Origin: Shinella sp. | Lineage (GTDB): Bacteria > Pseudomonadota > Alphaproteobacteria > Rhizobiales > Rhizobiaceae | Assembly (NCBI GenBank): GCA_003248775.1 | Contig: QFQX01000003.1 | Span: 62,001-126,000, forward strand | Direction of reading: 5' to 3' | Length of the DNA stretch: 64,000 nt | Shown here: positions 16,599 through 25,713 of the stretch, piece after piece | How positions within the stretch are numbered: the stretch's first letter is position 1 | Layout of the letters: the number at the start of each line of letters is the position of its first letter | The notes under the pieces: generated by a model | Seen by the model: only the letters and a program-made list of their open reading frames with translations | Databases searched by the model: none | Told to the model about the DNA's origin: nothing | Position numbers and translations under genes: made by a program

Positions 16599-17909
16599 TC
16601 ATTCCTCCCGGAATGCCCGGTTAATCTGGTCTTCGATCGGTTTGACGAGATAGGAAAGCACCGTGCGGTCTCCGGTTCTGATCATCACCTCCGCCGGCAT
16701 CCCCGGCACCAGTGCCAGATTTCCAAGCCTCTGCAACTCCTCGTGCGCCACGGTGAGCCGGACAAGGTAATAGGACAGGCCGCTTTTCTCGTCGGTCGAA
16801 AGATCCGCCGCGATGCGGCCGACACGACCGTTGAGCTCCGGGGTTGTCCGTTGACTGAAAGCGGAAAGGCGCAGGACGGCCTTCTGGCCGGGATGCACCT
16901 GATCGATGTCCCTGGGCTGGATGCGCACATCGAGCGCCAGATCGTCACCCTCCGGCACGATCAGCATGATCGGATCGCCCGGGGCAACGACACCGCCGAC
17001 GGTATGCACGGCTAGCTGATGGACAGTGCCGGATTGCGGTGCGACGATATCGATCCGCTTCAGGTCGTCCTCGGCTGCCGCCTTGCGTTCGATGAACTCG
17101 CCGATCTGGCCCTGTATCTCGCGAAGTTCCTGGCCGACTTCCGTCTTGAGGTCCTGCTCGATCTGCAGGATCTGCAGCCGCGTCTCGGTGATCCGGCCTT
17201 CCGCCTGCGCCTGATAGGCGATCTTCTCACCGCGTTCGCCGCCAAAGGTCGCCGCCTGCGTGCGCAGACTGTTCAGGCGCTGCACCGAGACCACGCCCTT
17301 TTCGCGCAACTCCTCTTGCGACACGATCTCCGACCGCAGCACTTCCAGACCATCGGCATAGGCGACTTCCTGGGCTTTCAACCCCTCGATCTCGTACTCA
17401 TATTGGGCGATACGTTCCCCAAGCTGGGCCCGCTTTCCGTCCCGCGCCGCCTTGCGGAACTCGAACAACCGCGTCTCACTGCGGATCGCGGAGGCCACGT
17501 CCGCATCGTCCTGCCGCGCCAGCAACTGGTCAGGAAAGACGATGGTCTCGACATCGTCACGCTCGGCCTCAAGCCGCGCCAGCCGCGCTGTCAACTCGTC
17601 GAGCCTCTTGGTGACGATGGCAAGGCTCGCGCGGGTCTGGGTCGCATCGAGGCGCATGACAACGTCTCCCGCCTTCACCTTCGCACCTTCCTGCACGAGG
17701 ATTTCGCCGACCACGCCGCCCTTCGGGTGCTGCACCTTCTTGACGTAGGAATCGACGACGAAGGAACCGGAAGCGACGACAGCACCCGCAAGTTCCGTCG
17801 TCGCCGCCCATCCGCCGACGCCTCCGACCAGAACAAGTCCGATAGCCAGCCCAGCCGCAAGATGGCGACGGATGGAACGCAGGACGTGATCGTCGTCAGT
17901 GGCGGACAT
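16599..17909 (-). CDS. hasE: Type I secretion periplasmic adaptor, HlyD/PrtE/HasE family
   Basis: A 436-residue membrane-fusion protein linking the inner-membrane exporter to an outer-membrane TolC-like channel. It has one N-terminal membrane helix (about residues 20-45), a lipoyl-type half (VQHPKGGVVGEILVQEGAKVKAGDVVMRLD), a long coiled-coil hairpin (about 95-270) and a beta-barrel C-terminus with the HlyD signature near VRLTVAHEELQRL. The open frame begins at 17945, but GGAGG lies six bases before the ATG at 17909, which is chosen. It overlaps the end of the ABC-exporter gene. No outer-membrane TolC partner is encoded here. Confidence 0.87.
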   Translation of the reverse strand: MSATDDDHVLRSIRRHLAAGLAIGLVLVGGVGGWAATTELAGAVVASGSFVVDSYVKKVQHPKGGVVGEILVQEGAKVKAGDVVMRLDATQTRASLAIVTKRLDELTARLARLEAERDDVETIVFPDQLLARQDDADVASAIRSETRLFEFRKAARDGKRAQLGERIAQYEYEIEGLKAQEVAYADGLEVLRSEIVSQEELREKGVVSVQRLNSLRTQAATFGGERGEKIAYQAQAEGRITETRLQILQIEQDLKTEVGQELREIQGQIGEFIERKAAAEDDLKRIDIVAPQSGTVHQLAVHTVGGVVAPGDPIMLIVPEGDDLALDVRIQPRDIDQVHPGQKAVLRLSAFSQRTTPELNGRVGRIAADLSTDEKSGLSYYLVRLTVAHEELQRLGNLALVPGMPAEVMIRTGDRTVLSYLVKPIEDQINRAFREE

Positions 17910-19737
17910 CGGCATCCTCCGTTTCCTGTTCAGTTTCCGGCTCATCGACCGGCTCCGGCCGCTTGGCGACCACCCGCAGGGGCTTGAGCGCCTGGGCCGT
18001 CACCGGAAAACCCTTCACGGGTGGCAGCACAGACGCGGACGGCACCTTGAGTACCTGCGCAAACACCTCGTCACGCGGCCCGAATGCCTTCTGCCTCCCG
18101 TTTTCCATGACGAGAACCTGATCAACCACACCCAGCGCACTCGGACGGTGAGCGACCACTACGGCAATGCCTCCTCGACTGCGCACGCCGGCGATTGCCT
18201 GCACCACAGCGGCTTCGCCCTCGGCATCCAGATTGGCGTTCGGCTCATCGAGCACCACAAGGAAGGGGTCTCTAAACAGTGCGCGAGCAAGCCCGATCCG
18301 CTGGCGTTGCCCGGCAGATAGCGACGAACCGCCCTCGCCGATGCGCGTCTCGTAGCCAAGGTCGAACGTCAGGATAAGCTCATGAGCACCGGCCGCCTTT
18401 GCCGCGGCAACGATGGCTTCGGGTTCGACATTTTCCTCGAAGCGGGCAATGTTTTCGGCGATCGTGCCATCGAAGAGCTCGACGCCCTGCGGCAGATAGC
18501 CGATGTGACGACCGAGTTCTTCCCGATCCCATTGGTCGAGGCTCGCGCCATCGAGGCGAACCTTCCCGGTGGCGGGGGGCCATGCGCCGACAAGCACGCG
18601 GGACAAGGTCGATTTGCCCGAACCGGAAGGCCCGATGACGCCGAGTGCACTGCCCTTCTGAATGGTGAAACCAACCTGTGTGACGGTCGGCTTTCGCTCT
18701 CCCGGCGGCAGGACGGCGAGGTTCTCGACGCGCAACTCATGCTGCGGCGACGGCAAGGCCATCACCGGCGGCCCATGCGGGATTTTCGACAGCAGTTCGC
18801 GAAGGCGGGACCAGCCCTGCCGAGCCATCAGGAACGACTTCCAGTTGGCGATGGCGAGATCGACGGGGGCAAGCGCCCGGCCCATCATGATGGAACTTGC
18901 GATAATTACCCCGCCCGTCGCCTGCTGCTCGACCACCAGCCATGCGCCGACGGCGAGAATGCCCGACTGGAGCATCACCCGCATCGCCTTCGACAACCCG
19001 CCAAGCCCACCCGCGACATCGCCGGCCCTGCGGTTCGCCGCGAGATAGGCCGCGTTGGCGACACGCCATCGGCTCGCCATGCGACCAGCGAATCCCATCG
19101 CGGCAACCACTTCCGCATTCCGGCGTGTGCTTTCCAGAAGGGCGTTGCGGGCCATGTTCTGCGCGATGGTTTCGCTGACCCATTTCTGCGAAAGCCCGTT
19201 GGCAAGCATGGTCAGGAGAACAAGCAGGATCGCTCCGACCAGCGCGGTGACCCCGATCCAGAAGTGGAAGAGAAAGCAGATCCCGAGATAGAGCGGTATC
19301 CACGGCAGGTCGAAGAAAGCGGTCGGCCCCGCGCCGGACAGGAAGCCCCGCACGCTATCGAGATCCCGCAAGGGCTGAAGCCCGTCGCCCGGCATGCGGG
19401 TCAGGAGCGGCAGCCGCACCACGGCATCATGGACACGGCCGGAAAGCTTGTTGTCGAAGTGCTCCCCGATCCTGAGCAGCACCCGCGCACGCAGGATATC
19501 GAGCGCCGCCTGGATGAGATAGAGCCCGGCCGCCAGCACCATAAGCCCCACCAGCGTCGGCACGCTGCCGCTCGAAAGCACCCGGTCATAGACCTGCAGC
19601 ATGAACAGTGGCGAGGTCAGCGCCAGAATGTTGACGACACCACTGATGAGGGCGATCGCAACAAGCGATTGCCTCAGCGGCGAGACGACCGCCGCTGTCA
19701 GAGACAGCGGCGGCGCATATGTCGGCTTCCTCAGCAC
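17896..19737 (-). CDS. hasD: Type I secretion ABC transporter, PrtD/HasD family
   Basis: A 613-residue exporter half-transporter: membrane domain (about residues 1-310, six helices) fused to an ATPase domain. Motifs are Walker A GPSGSGKST (near 373), signature LSAGQRQR, Walker B FLVVLDEPNANLD and the H-loop VVAHRPSAL. There is no C39 peptidase domain, as expected for exporters that recognise an uncleaved C-terminal signal. It lies 13 bp after the HasA-like gene, its probable cargo, and overlaps the adaptor gene. A non-homologous charged tail (about 570-613) follows the ATPase domain. Confidence 0.9.
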   Translation of the reverse strand: MLRKPTYAPPLSLTAAVVSPLRQSLVAIALISGVVNILALTSPLFMLQVYDRVLSSGSVPTLVGLMVLAAGLYLIQAALDILRARVLLRIGEHFDNKLSGRVHDAVVRLPLLTRMPGDGLQPLRDLDSVRGFLSGAGPTAFFDLPWIPLYLGICFLFHFWIGVTALVGAILLVLLTMLANGLSQKWVSETIAQNMARNALLESTRRNAEVVAAMGFAGRMASRWRVANAAYLAANRRAGDVAGGLGGLSKAMRVMLQSGILAVGAWLVVEQQATGGVIIASSIMMGRALAPVDLAIANWKSFLMARQGWSRLRELLSKIPHGPPVMALPSPQHELRVENLAVLPPGERKPTVTQVGFTIQKGSALGVIGPSGSGKSTLSRVLVGAWPPATGKVRLDGASLDQWDREELGRHIGYLPQGVELFDGTIAENIARFEENVEPEAIVAAAKAAGAHELILTFDLGYETRIGEGGSSLSAGQRQRIGLARALFRDPFLVVLDEPNANLDAEGEAAVVQAIAGVRSRGGIAVVVAHRPSALGVVDQVLVMENGRQKAFGPRDEVFAQVLKVPSASVLPPVKGFPVTAQALKPLRVVAKRPEPVDEPETEQETEDADVRH

Positions 19738-19750
19738 GTCGACGCCGTCA

Positions 19751-20494
19751 TCAAGCGGCCAGCGCCGGAGCGAAGATGAAGTCGCTCACGTCGAGAACGC
19801 TGGAGCTGACACCGACGAGCGTGATGCCGACGGAAGCGTCGGTCAGCGAGCCGATAATGGCATCGCCGTTACCACCGTCATACCAGTAGATGTCGGCGAT
19901 CGAGGTCGCACCCCAAGCCGATACGTCCAGCGTGTCGGTGCCGTCCTGGTAGCCATAGGTGCCGGCAGGACCTGCCTTGACCGTGTCCACGCCGCCGGAG
20001 AAGACGAAGGTGTCAGCACCGGAGAAACCCACGAGAATGTCGGAAGAGGCGGTGTCTTCGATAACGGTGCCGACTTCGCCGAGGTAGTCGTAGAAGCTGG
20101 AAAGCGAACCGTTGACCGTCAGGTCGTAGATCGCCCAATCGAAGGAGTCCTGACCGGCACCCGGGATCGTGCTGTCGGGCGTGATCACCAGTTCAGCCGA
20201 GACGCTGAAGCCGCTGGCGTTCGACTGGCTGAAGCCGCTGCCGAGCGTGATCGTGTCGACTGTGCCCGTCAGGTTGCCGCGCGCATACTGGACCTCGCCC
20301 TCGAGGTAGATGCCCTTGCTGCCGGCTGTGCCGTTGCCCCACTGCTCGTAGGTCGTGCCAGCCACGGGGTTAGTCACAAGGCCTGCGCCCTCGTCCCAGA
20401 ACGCGCCGTAGCTCGTCTGGAAGCCGCTGGTCCAACTCGTCAGGTAAGCTTCCAGATTGGAAGAAGCCGAAGTGAGTTCAATGATTGCAGCCAT
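19751..20494 (-). CDS. hasA: HasA-like secreted hemophore with RTX-type C-terminal secretion region
   Basis: A 247-residue protein with no N-terminal signal peptide. Residues 1 to about 145 resemble the HasA hemophore fold by eye (NLEAYLTSWTSGF; GNLTGTVDTITLGSGF; DWAIYDLTVNG). Residues about 150-247 (SSDILVGFSGADTFVFSGG and LDVSDFIFAPALAA) resemble the degenerate RTX/serralysin C-terminus recognised by PrtD-type exporters, and the exporter genes follow at once. Classical HasA is shorter (about 190 residues) and holds haem with His32 and Tyr75. Here the whole chain has no His or Cys, and Thr76 falls where Tyr75 would align. Haem binding, if real, needs another tyrosine. Ribosome site GAGGAG. 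Confidence 0.75.
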   Translation of the reverse strand: MAAIIELTSASSNLEAYLTSWTSGFQTSYGAFWDEGAGLVTNPVAGTTYEQWGNGTAGSKGIYLEGEVQYARGNLTGTVDTITLGSGFSQSNASGFSVSAELVITPDSTIPGAGQDSFDWAIYDLTVNGSLSSFYDYLGEVGTVIEDTASSDILVGFSGADTFVFSGGVDTVKAGPAGTYGYQDGTDTLDVSAWGATSIADIYWYDGGNGDAIIGSLTDASVGITLVGVSSSVLDVSDFIFAPALAA

Positions 20495-20558
20495 TTGTCT
20501 GCTCCTCGGATGGGTGTTGCAAAATACCGGATCTCAGCCCGGACAGCGCTCCCCGGGC

Positions 20559-20577
20559 AAAACCGAAACGGTTTCGG
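20559..20577 (-). terminator. Intrinsic terminator between hasR-like and hasA-like genes
   Basis: On the minus strand a CCGAAAC/GTTTCGG hairpin (20577-20563) is followed by TTTT (20562-20559), 43 bp after the receptor stop and 65 bp before the hasA ATG. Position suggests partial termination or a separate hasA promoter. Confidence 0.65.
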
Positions 20578-20619
20578 GGAAGCTGCGTCGCATTGAAAAT
20601 GCCTTGCGGGTTTCTTGCA

Positions 20620-23418
20620 TCAGAACCTCATCTTGAGAGACGCCAGGAAGGTTCTTCCCGGCGCGGTGTAGGAACTGGTCGCCGGGATGTAGTTGCGGTC
20701 CGTCACATTGTTGACGGCCAGTCTGAGCGTAGCACTGTCCGTCAGCGCGTAGGAAGCATAAACGTCGGCCACGGTGTAGGGATCGGAAACCTCCCTTAGG
20801 TCGCCGTCGTCATCCAGACTCCGGCTTTGCGTCGGAGTGACATGCGTAAGGCGGCCGCCAATGGAGAGCCGATTTTCAAAGAACCTCAGGCCTGCGTCAA
20901 GTGTGACCTTGAACCTTGGAGCCACCGCACCCGATGTAGCGAAGACCTCGCCATTGGTCGTGACGGTGCCGTTGGAGAAGACCTGTGTCTTTTCGGGCCA
21001 CTCCGTATCGAGGAAGGTCATGGAGCCGCCGAGCCAGAAACGGTCGGCATTGTAGTTCCCTTCCAGCTCGACGCCGCGCATCGTGGTGGTACCGTCGTAA
21101 TTGACGAAACCATAGTAGCTCCTGTCGGTTATCCTGGGGGTCAGGATGGAACCGAGAACGATGTAATCGTCCACTTCGCGATAAAAGGCGGTGGCCTTCA
21201 GCCGCAGGGAATCGCCGTCCTGCAGAACATCGTCGAGCAGGATATTGGCGCCGATTTCGGCAGTACGCGCCCTATCCGGCTTCAGCCACTCATTGGGCGC
21301 GAAGATAGTACCCGGCGCACCATCTCCCGGCGTACCGCCGGAGAAGAAGGTTTCGAGAATGGTCGGCGGCCGGAAGCTGTGGGAATAAGTGATGAAGGGA
21401 CGGAACCAGTCCGCCGGCTTGAACTCGATGCTCGCCGAGGGCAGCCATGCATCGTCGGTTCGGTCTATTTCGAGATCGTATGAGGGATAGACCGTCACCG
21501 GATTGTACTGGGTTGCCGACGGCCCCGTACCAGCCATGCATCGCGAAGCAAAGCTTCTAGGCCAGAGCACGTTTATGAATAGCACCCGAGGAGGAGGATT
21601 GCTGCTACCAACCGCCACGACATTGTCGTAGTACTCACCCGCTGTGTAATGGTTGGAAAGTGGATCACACGCCACTTCTACGACTTCGGTATAGGAATAA
21701 CGATCGTAATAGGTCGCCGTTCCCTTCAACCGAGACCAGTCATAGCGCAGACCGGCCCGCAGGGTGACCCAATCCGCCGGCTCCAGCGCTCCGTTAAGGA
21801 AGAAGCTCGCCATGTCTCGCCGTCCCTCCGGGCTGAATGACGTGTAGTTGCTGGCCCAGTCGGGATTGAGATCGATGGTCGCGCTGGAAGCGCTGGACGA
21901 TGCGATATCGCGAAACGCCTCGACACCGTAGTTGACACTGAGCGCGCCGGCCGGCGTATCGAAGCGGCTGGTATTTTCCAGCGAACCGCCGAAGCTCTTC
22001 AATCCGGCATCGATGGAGGTTTCTGGTGTGCCGTTGCTACGCGCCTCGCGCGTTTCCTTCGTCATGGAATCGTTGAACCAGAACCGGCCGGTAAAATCGA
22101 TCAGCTCACTTTCCGGATCCCACTTGAGTTCCGCCGAAACGCTGTCGTTGCGAGCGTCCTCGAAATTCCGGCTGGTGCCACCGGAAGAACCATAGAGGAA
22201 CTCGTTTTCCTGATGCATCCAGGCGAGCGAGGTCTGGACATCGCCGAAATCACCCTCGATCTTCGCCAGGGAAGACCAGCTCTCGCGACCGAGCTGGTTC
22301 TTCATCGCGTCTTCCGTGGTCGTCGCATCACCATTGCTGCCGATCTCGTATTCCCCGAGCTTGGTGCGGCTGTACCCGCCGGTGACCGAGAACGGCGTAT
22401 CGCCGAGATGGGCGGACCCGAGGATCGAACCCTGGAAGTCATAGGCGTTGTTGCCACGCGCAGTATTCAGCTCCACACCCCAGTCTTTGCCGTCCTTGAT
22501 CAGGTCTTCGGCAACCACCGTGCGGAAATCCACCGAACCACCAAGCGAACCGACGTTACCCGATGAAGCATCGGTGCTCTTCTCCACCTCGACAGAGCGG
22601 ATGAAAGCGGCATCGACGTAGGCCTGCCCCGAGTCTGACTGATAGCCGCCGTCGCTACCGCCGAAACCTAGACCGCGCTGGGCATTCTGCCGCGCACCGT
22701 CGATAGACACCACGACGCGACCGGCATCCTGGAGACCGCGAATATTCGGGGATACGGTCGGGAAGCTGCCATTGCCTTCCCCCGCATAGACGCCGGAAAT
22801 GTTGTTGAACAGGTCGCGGGTATTTCGGACCCCGCTGCCCTGGATCGCCTCGCGCGAAACGACGCTGACCGATGCCGGTTCCTGATAGACCCAGTCGGGT
22901 GTACCCTGATAACCGGAGCCGGTGGCGACATAGCGCCCCGTCTTTCCGGAAATGACGATCGGCGCCAGAACGGTGTCATCACCCGTTTCAACTCCGCCAG
23001 CGTCGCTATCGTTCGCGGTCTGCGGACCGGTAACGATGACGGCGCCTTCAGCCGTGATACGGTAGGAGATACCCGTCCCCTGTATCATCAGCGCAAGGGC
23101 CTGCTGCGGCGTGAAGAAGCCGACCACGGCATTCGAACGCAAGCCCTTGGGAACCTCCGTCGGAAACGCCACCTGAAGACCGGACTGCCGCCCGAACTGC
23201 GTCAACGCCCCGGTCAGCGGCTGGGACAGGATGTTGAAGGAACGGGCTCCTGGCTGCGCCGGCGCCGACGCCGGCGCAGTCTGTGCAAAAGATGCTCCGG
23301 CAAGAAAGACCGGTGCGCCGGATAACGCACACACTGCCACGCCGACAAGCAACCGGGACGTCGCCGCTACCAGCGCCTTGCCCCTTATTGCCCCTGTTAC
23401 CCTACCCCCGATACGCAT
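20620..23418 (-). CDS. hasR: TonB-dependent haem/hemophore receptor with signalling domain (HasR-like)
   Basis: A 932-residue outer-membrane receptor. After a signal peptide (cleavage after SFAQ, about residue 46) comes an STN signalling domain (about 58-122, FNILSQPLTGALTQFGRQSGLQVAF), a plug (about 165-300 with NIRGLQDAGRVVVSIDGARQN) and a 22-strand-type barrel ending in the hallmark terminal Phe (SLKMRF). The STN domain is what lets such receptors talk to a FecR/HasS anti-sigma factor, encoded just upstream with its ECF sigma factor. The hemoglobin/haem receptor group and the neighbouring hemophore and haem oxygenase genes make haem the expected ligand. TonB (hasB) is not in the locus. Confidence 0.88.
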   Translation of the reverse strand: MRIGGRVTGAIRGKALVAATSRLLVGVAVCALSGAPVFLAGASFAQTAPASAPAQPGARSFNILSQPLTGALTQFGRQSGLQVAFPTEVPKGLRSNAVVGFFTPQQALALMIQGTGISYRITAEGAVIVTGPQTANDSDAGGVETGDDTVLAPIVISGKTGRYVATGSGYQGTPDWVYQEPASVSVVSREAIQGSGVRNTRDLFNNISGVYAGEGNGSFPTVSPNIRGLQDAGRVVVSIDGARQNAQRGLGFGGSDGGYQSDSGQAYVDAAFIRSVEVEKSTDASSGNVGSLGGSVDFRTVVAEDLIKDGKDWGVELNTARGNNAYDFQGSILGSAHLGDTPFSVTGGYSRTKLGEYEIGSNGDATTTEDAMKNQLGRESWSSLAKIEGDFGDVQTSLAWMHQENEFLYGSSGGTSRNFEDARNDSVSAELKWDPESELIDFTGRFWFNDSMTKETREARSNGTPETSIDAGLKSFGGSLENTSRFDTPAGALSVNYGVEAFRDIASSSASSATIDLNPDWASNYTSFSPEGRRDMASFFLNGALEPADWVTLRAGLRYDWSRLKGTATYYDRYSYTEVVEVACDPLSNHYTAGEYYDNVVAVGSSNPPPRVLFINVLWPRSFASRCMAGTGPSATQYNPVTVYPSYDLEIDRTDDAWLPSASIEFKPADWFRPFITYSHSFRPPTILETFFSGGTPGDGAPGTIFAPNEWLKPDRARTAEIGANILLDDVLQDGDSLRLKATAFYREVDDYIVLGSILTPRITDRSYYGFVNYDGTTTMRGVELEGNYNADRFWLGGSMTFLDTEWPEKTQVFSNGTVTTNGEVFATSGAVAPRFKVTLDAGLRFFENRLSIGGRLTHVTPTQSRSLDDDGDLREVSDPYTVADVYASYALTDSATLRLAVNNVTDRNYIPATSSYTAPGRTFLASLKMRF

Positions 23419-23555
23419 TCCGTTTTCCGTCTCCGATCATGCCCGCCGGACGTCATGTCCTGCGCTTTCATGAGTAGAGACGAGCGGTCCGGGAAAATTG
23501 CCAAAATGACTCAAGTTTTTTTCGAAATTTTTCGCCGGATCGCGAAAATAATCGA

Positions 23556-24635
23556 TCAGAGTCTTGAAATCACGCGGGAAAACGGTGTTACCGCGCGCAC
23601 CTTGCCGCCGAAGGGACCGACGATAGCGGTCAGCGCCTTGTCAGGATCGGCAAGATCGAAGAGACCGCTGATCCGGCGTTCGGCAAGACCGCTATCCGGA
23701 ATAACGATCCAGGCCGGGTGATAACGCTGCACTATATCGAGCGCTTCACGCACGGTCGCGCCTTCGAGCAGGATCTTTCCGTCTCGCCACGCGCCGATAT
23801 CCTCAAGAGCGATATCCTTGACCGTGACCTTGCCATCGGCATGATCGATGACGGCAACCTGGCCCGGGTGGAGAACAACGGGAGCGTCATCGCTCCTCGT
23901 CATCTCCGCACGGATCGAGCCGCGCAACAGGGCGACGGTGGTGGACGCACTGGAGACCTGAACATCGAAGGCCGTTCCAAGCACCCTCACCTCGATGCCG
24001 TCGGCATCGACCAGAAACGGCCGGCCCTCGTCATGGGCGACATCGAAGAAGGCGGCACCGGCAAGCAGCCTGACACGGCGCTCACCAGAAGCAATCTGCG
24101 TGGAAATCGCGCTGCTGCCGCTGAGCTCGACCGTCGAGCCATCCGCCATGCGGACAAGTTCCGTCTGACCCGCTGCCGTGCGGTAGTCAGAACGCAAGTC
24201 GATCACCATTCCCGGCACGAACACCCAGAGAAGACAGATCGCCACAAGGGCGGAAACGGCAAGGCCGAACGGCCGGCGCGGCAGCCGTCGGGAAATCCCA
24301 TGCGAGCGGCGCGTGGGTGAAACCGTCCTATCAGGCGCGGCAGCGACCCAGTTCCTGTCGGCATAGGCGGGCTGCGCCGCGCCGAGAACGTTCCACGCCT
24401 GATTGACGCTCGCCCAGGCGGACTGATGATCCGGCGACGTGGACACCCAGGCATCGAATTCCAGCCGCACGGGAGAACCCTCCGGAACGCCGCGCAGCCG
24501 GAGGATCCAGCGCGTCGCCTCGCCGAGCAGTTCCCTCTCTGTCTTTGCCTTGCTGCCCAACGTCGTTCCCTTTGCAGGCTCCTTAAGTCTTTCCAACGGC
24601 GGGAGAGAAAAATCCAGCCGTTGCTCCCGTTTCAT
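23556..24635 (-). CDS. hasS: FecR-family anti-sigma/sigma regulator (HasS-like)
   Basis: A 359-residue membrane-spanning signal relay. The N-terminal cytoplasmic part (about residues 35-85) is the DUF4880-type sigma-binding region (EATRWILRLRG, FDAWVSTSPDHQSAW). One membrane helix lies at about 127-148 (FGLAVSALVAICLLWVFVPG). The periplasmic FecR domain follows (about 155-260, TAAGQTELVRMADGSTVELSGSSAI), and the C-terminal STN-contacting part (GATVREALDIVQRY) ends the chain. It should hold the sigma factor in check until the receptor reports haem-loaded hemophore. It follows the sigma gene by 45 bp and precedes the receptor gene by 137 bp. Confidence 0.87.
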   Translation of the reverse strand: MKREQRLDFSLPPLERLKEPAKGTTLGSKAKTERELLGEATRWILRLRGVPEGSPVRLEFDAWVSTSPDHQSAWASVNQAWNVLGAAQPAYADRNWVAAAPDRTVSPTRRSHGISRRLPRRPFGLAVSALVAICLLWVFVPGMVIDLRSDYRTAAGQTELVRMADGSTVELSGSSAISTQIASGERRVRLLAGAAFFDVAHDEGRPFLVDADGIEVRVLGTAFDVQVSSASTTVALLRGSIRAEMTRSDDAPVVLHPGQVAVIDHADGKVTVKDIALEDIGAWRDGKILLEGATVREALDIVQRYHPAWIVIPDSGLAERRISGLFDLADPDKALTAIVGPFGGKVRAVTPFSRVISRL

Positions 24636-24680
24636 CGTCTTGGTCCGCGCCAGCAGGCAGCGAACTTCATGCCAGTCATA

Positions 24681-25226
24681 TTAGGGTCTTCTCCCGCGGA
24701 GAGGAAGATCGTCCGTATCCTGCTGCAGGCGAGTGGTCACCGCGATCATCGCGTCCTCTACCAACCGATAGGCGGTACGAAGCGAAACGCCGAGATGGGC
24801 CGCAACGTCCTCGGCGGAATATCCGCCGAACCTGACCATCTCCAATGCAATACGCTGTTTTTCCGGCAGGCTGGCGATCATGTCCATGGCGCGGCGCATA
24901 CCCTCGCAAAACAAAACGGATTCCTCCGGCGTCGGCATGGCCTGCGGCGCCGCCCAGTCCGGAGCATCCTGCGTGCTGCTCTGTTTCACTTCGAGCTTCC
25001 GCCTGCGATGCCGGTCGATGACCAGATTGCGGACGATGCGAAACAGATAGGACCTCGGCGGCAAGGCCGCCTCCCCGCGCGACGTCGCCGGCAGGAACCG
25101 CAGGAAAGCTTCCTGCACGATATCCTCCGCGCCATCACGCGTGCCGAGCAAGCGGCTCGCATAGTCGATCAGCACGGGGCGATGAGCCATGTACAGGCCG
25201 AAATGAAGATCGGGCCGTTCGTTCAT
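24681..25226 (-). CDS. hasI: ECF-family RNA polymerase sigma factor (FecI/HasI-like)
   Basis: A 181-residue two-domain sigma factor. Region 2 (DYASRLLGTRDGAEDIVQEAFLRFL ... PPRSYLFRIVRNLVIDRHRRR, about residues 24-80) and region 4 (IASLPEKQRIALEMVRFGGYSAEDVAAHLGVSLRTAYRLVEDAM, about 120-163) are complete, with no region 3. The open frame reaches 25481, but the homologous part begins at the ATG at 25226, giving the usual family length. Followed by its FecR-type regulator and the receptor, the order seen in iron- and haem-signalling cassettes. Expected to switch on the hasR/hasA promoters. Confidence 0.9.
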   Translation of the reverse strand: MNERPDLHFGLYMAHRPVLIDYASRLLGTRDGAEDIVQEAFLRFLPATSRGEAALPPRSYLFRIVRNLVIDRHRRRKLEVKQSSTQDAPDWAAPQAMPTPEESVLFCEGMRRAMDMIASLPEKQRIALEMVRFGGYSAEDVAAHLGVSLRTAYRLVEDAMIAVTTRLQQDTDDLPLRGRRP

Positions 25227-25630
25227 CCGGCATTTTCCCAGACAGCACTCAAACTCGTCTTCCTGCCCAAACGCCGCCAGTGTACGCCACTGATCACGAG
25301 AACCCCCACGGACCAATCCTTCGGAATCCGAACCGCCGCCACGGCCGCCATCTCCGTCCTGCAACGTACCGCACGGACATGCCGCCGGTCGTTTCCTATC
25401 GACCGCGACGAATAGGCGGCAGAAAATTACTTGGCAATACCAAGCGTTTACAGGCTTTCCCACCGCATTCCGCATGGCCACAATAAAACTAGACTTATTT
25501 TATCATATTTATCAATACATTCGCGCCAATGGCAAGAGCGCCATGCAGAATGAACAAACCCGCCACTTTTTTTCGGCGTTACGTTCAAATTTCCGTGATT
25601 CCAAGACGTGAACATCGCCGCAAACGCAAA
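25227..25630. promoter_or_regulatory. Upstream region of the hasI-like gene
   Basis: No convincing gene in this gap. The stretch 25485-25520 is markedly AT-rich and carries two direct TTTATCA copies (25499-25505 and 25508-25514), TGATAAA on the minus strand, a likely promoter/operator zone for the iron-responsive sigma gene. I could not match a canonical Fur, RirA or Irr box by eye. Confidence 0.4.
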
Positions 25631-25662
25631 GCGCCATCCCGGCCCTCGGACCGGGATGGCGC
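25631..25662 (-). terminator. Terminator after socD
   Basis: A perfect 12-bp stem (GCGCCATCCCGG at 25631-25642 with CCGGGATGGCGC at 25651-25662) and an 8-nt loop, followed on the minus strand by TTTGCGTTTG. It lies about 50 bp beyond the socD stop and closes the soc operon. Confidence 0.8.
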
Positions 25663-25713
25663 CACGAATATCGAGCCGGTGCTCAAAGAACCTGATGTTG
25701 CTCAGGCTATATG

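Noticed and set aside
19751..20494. The secreted protein could be a serralysin-type protease because of its RTX-like tail.
   Set aside because: There is no zinc-protease motif and no histidine at all; the N-terminal half resembles HasA and the locus is for haem.
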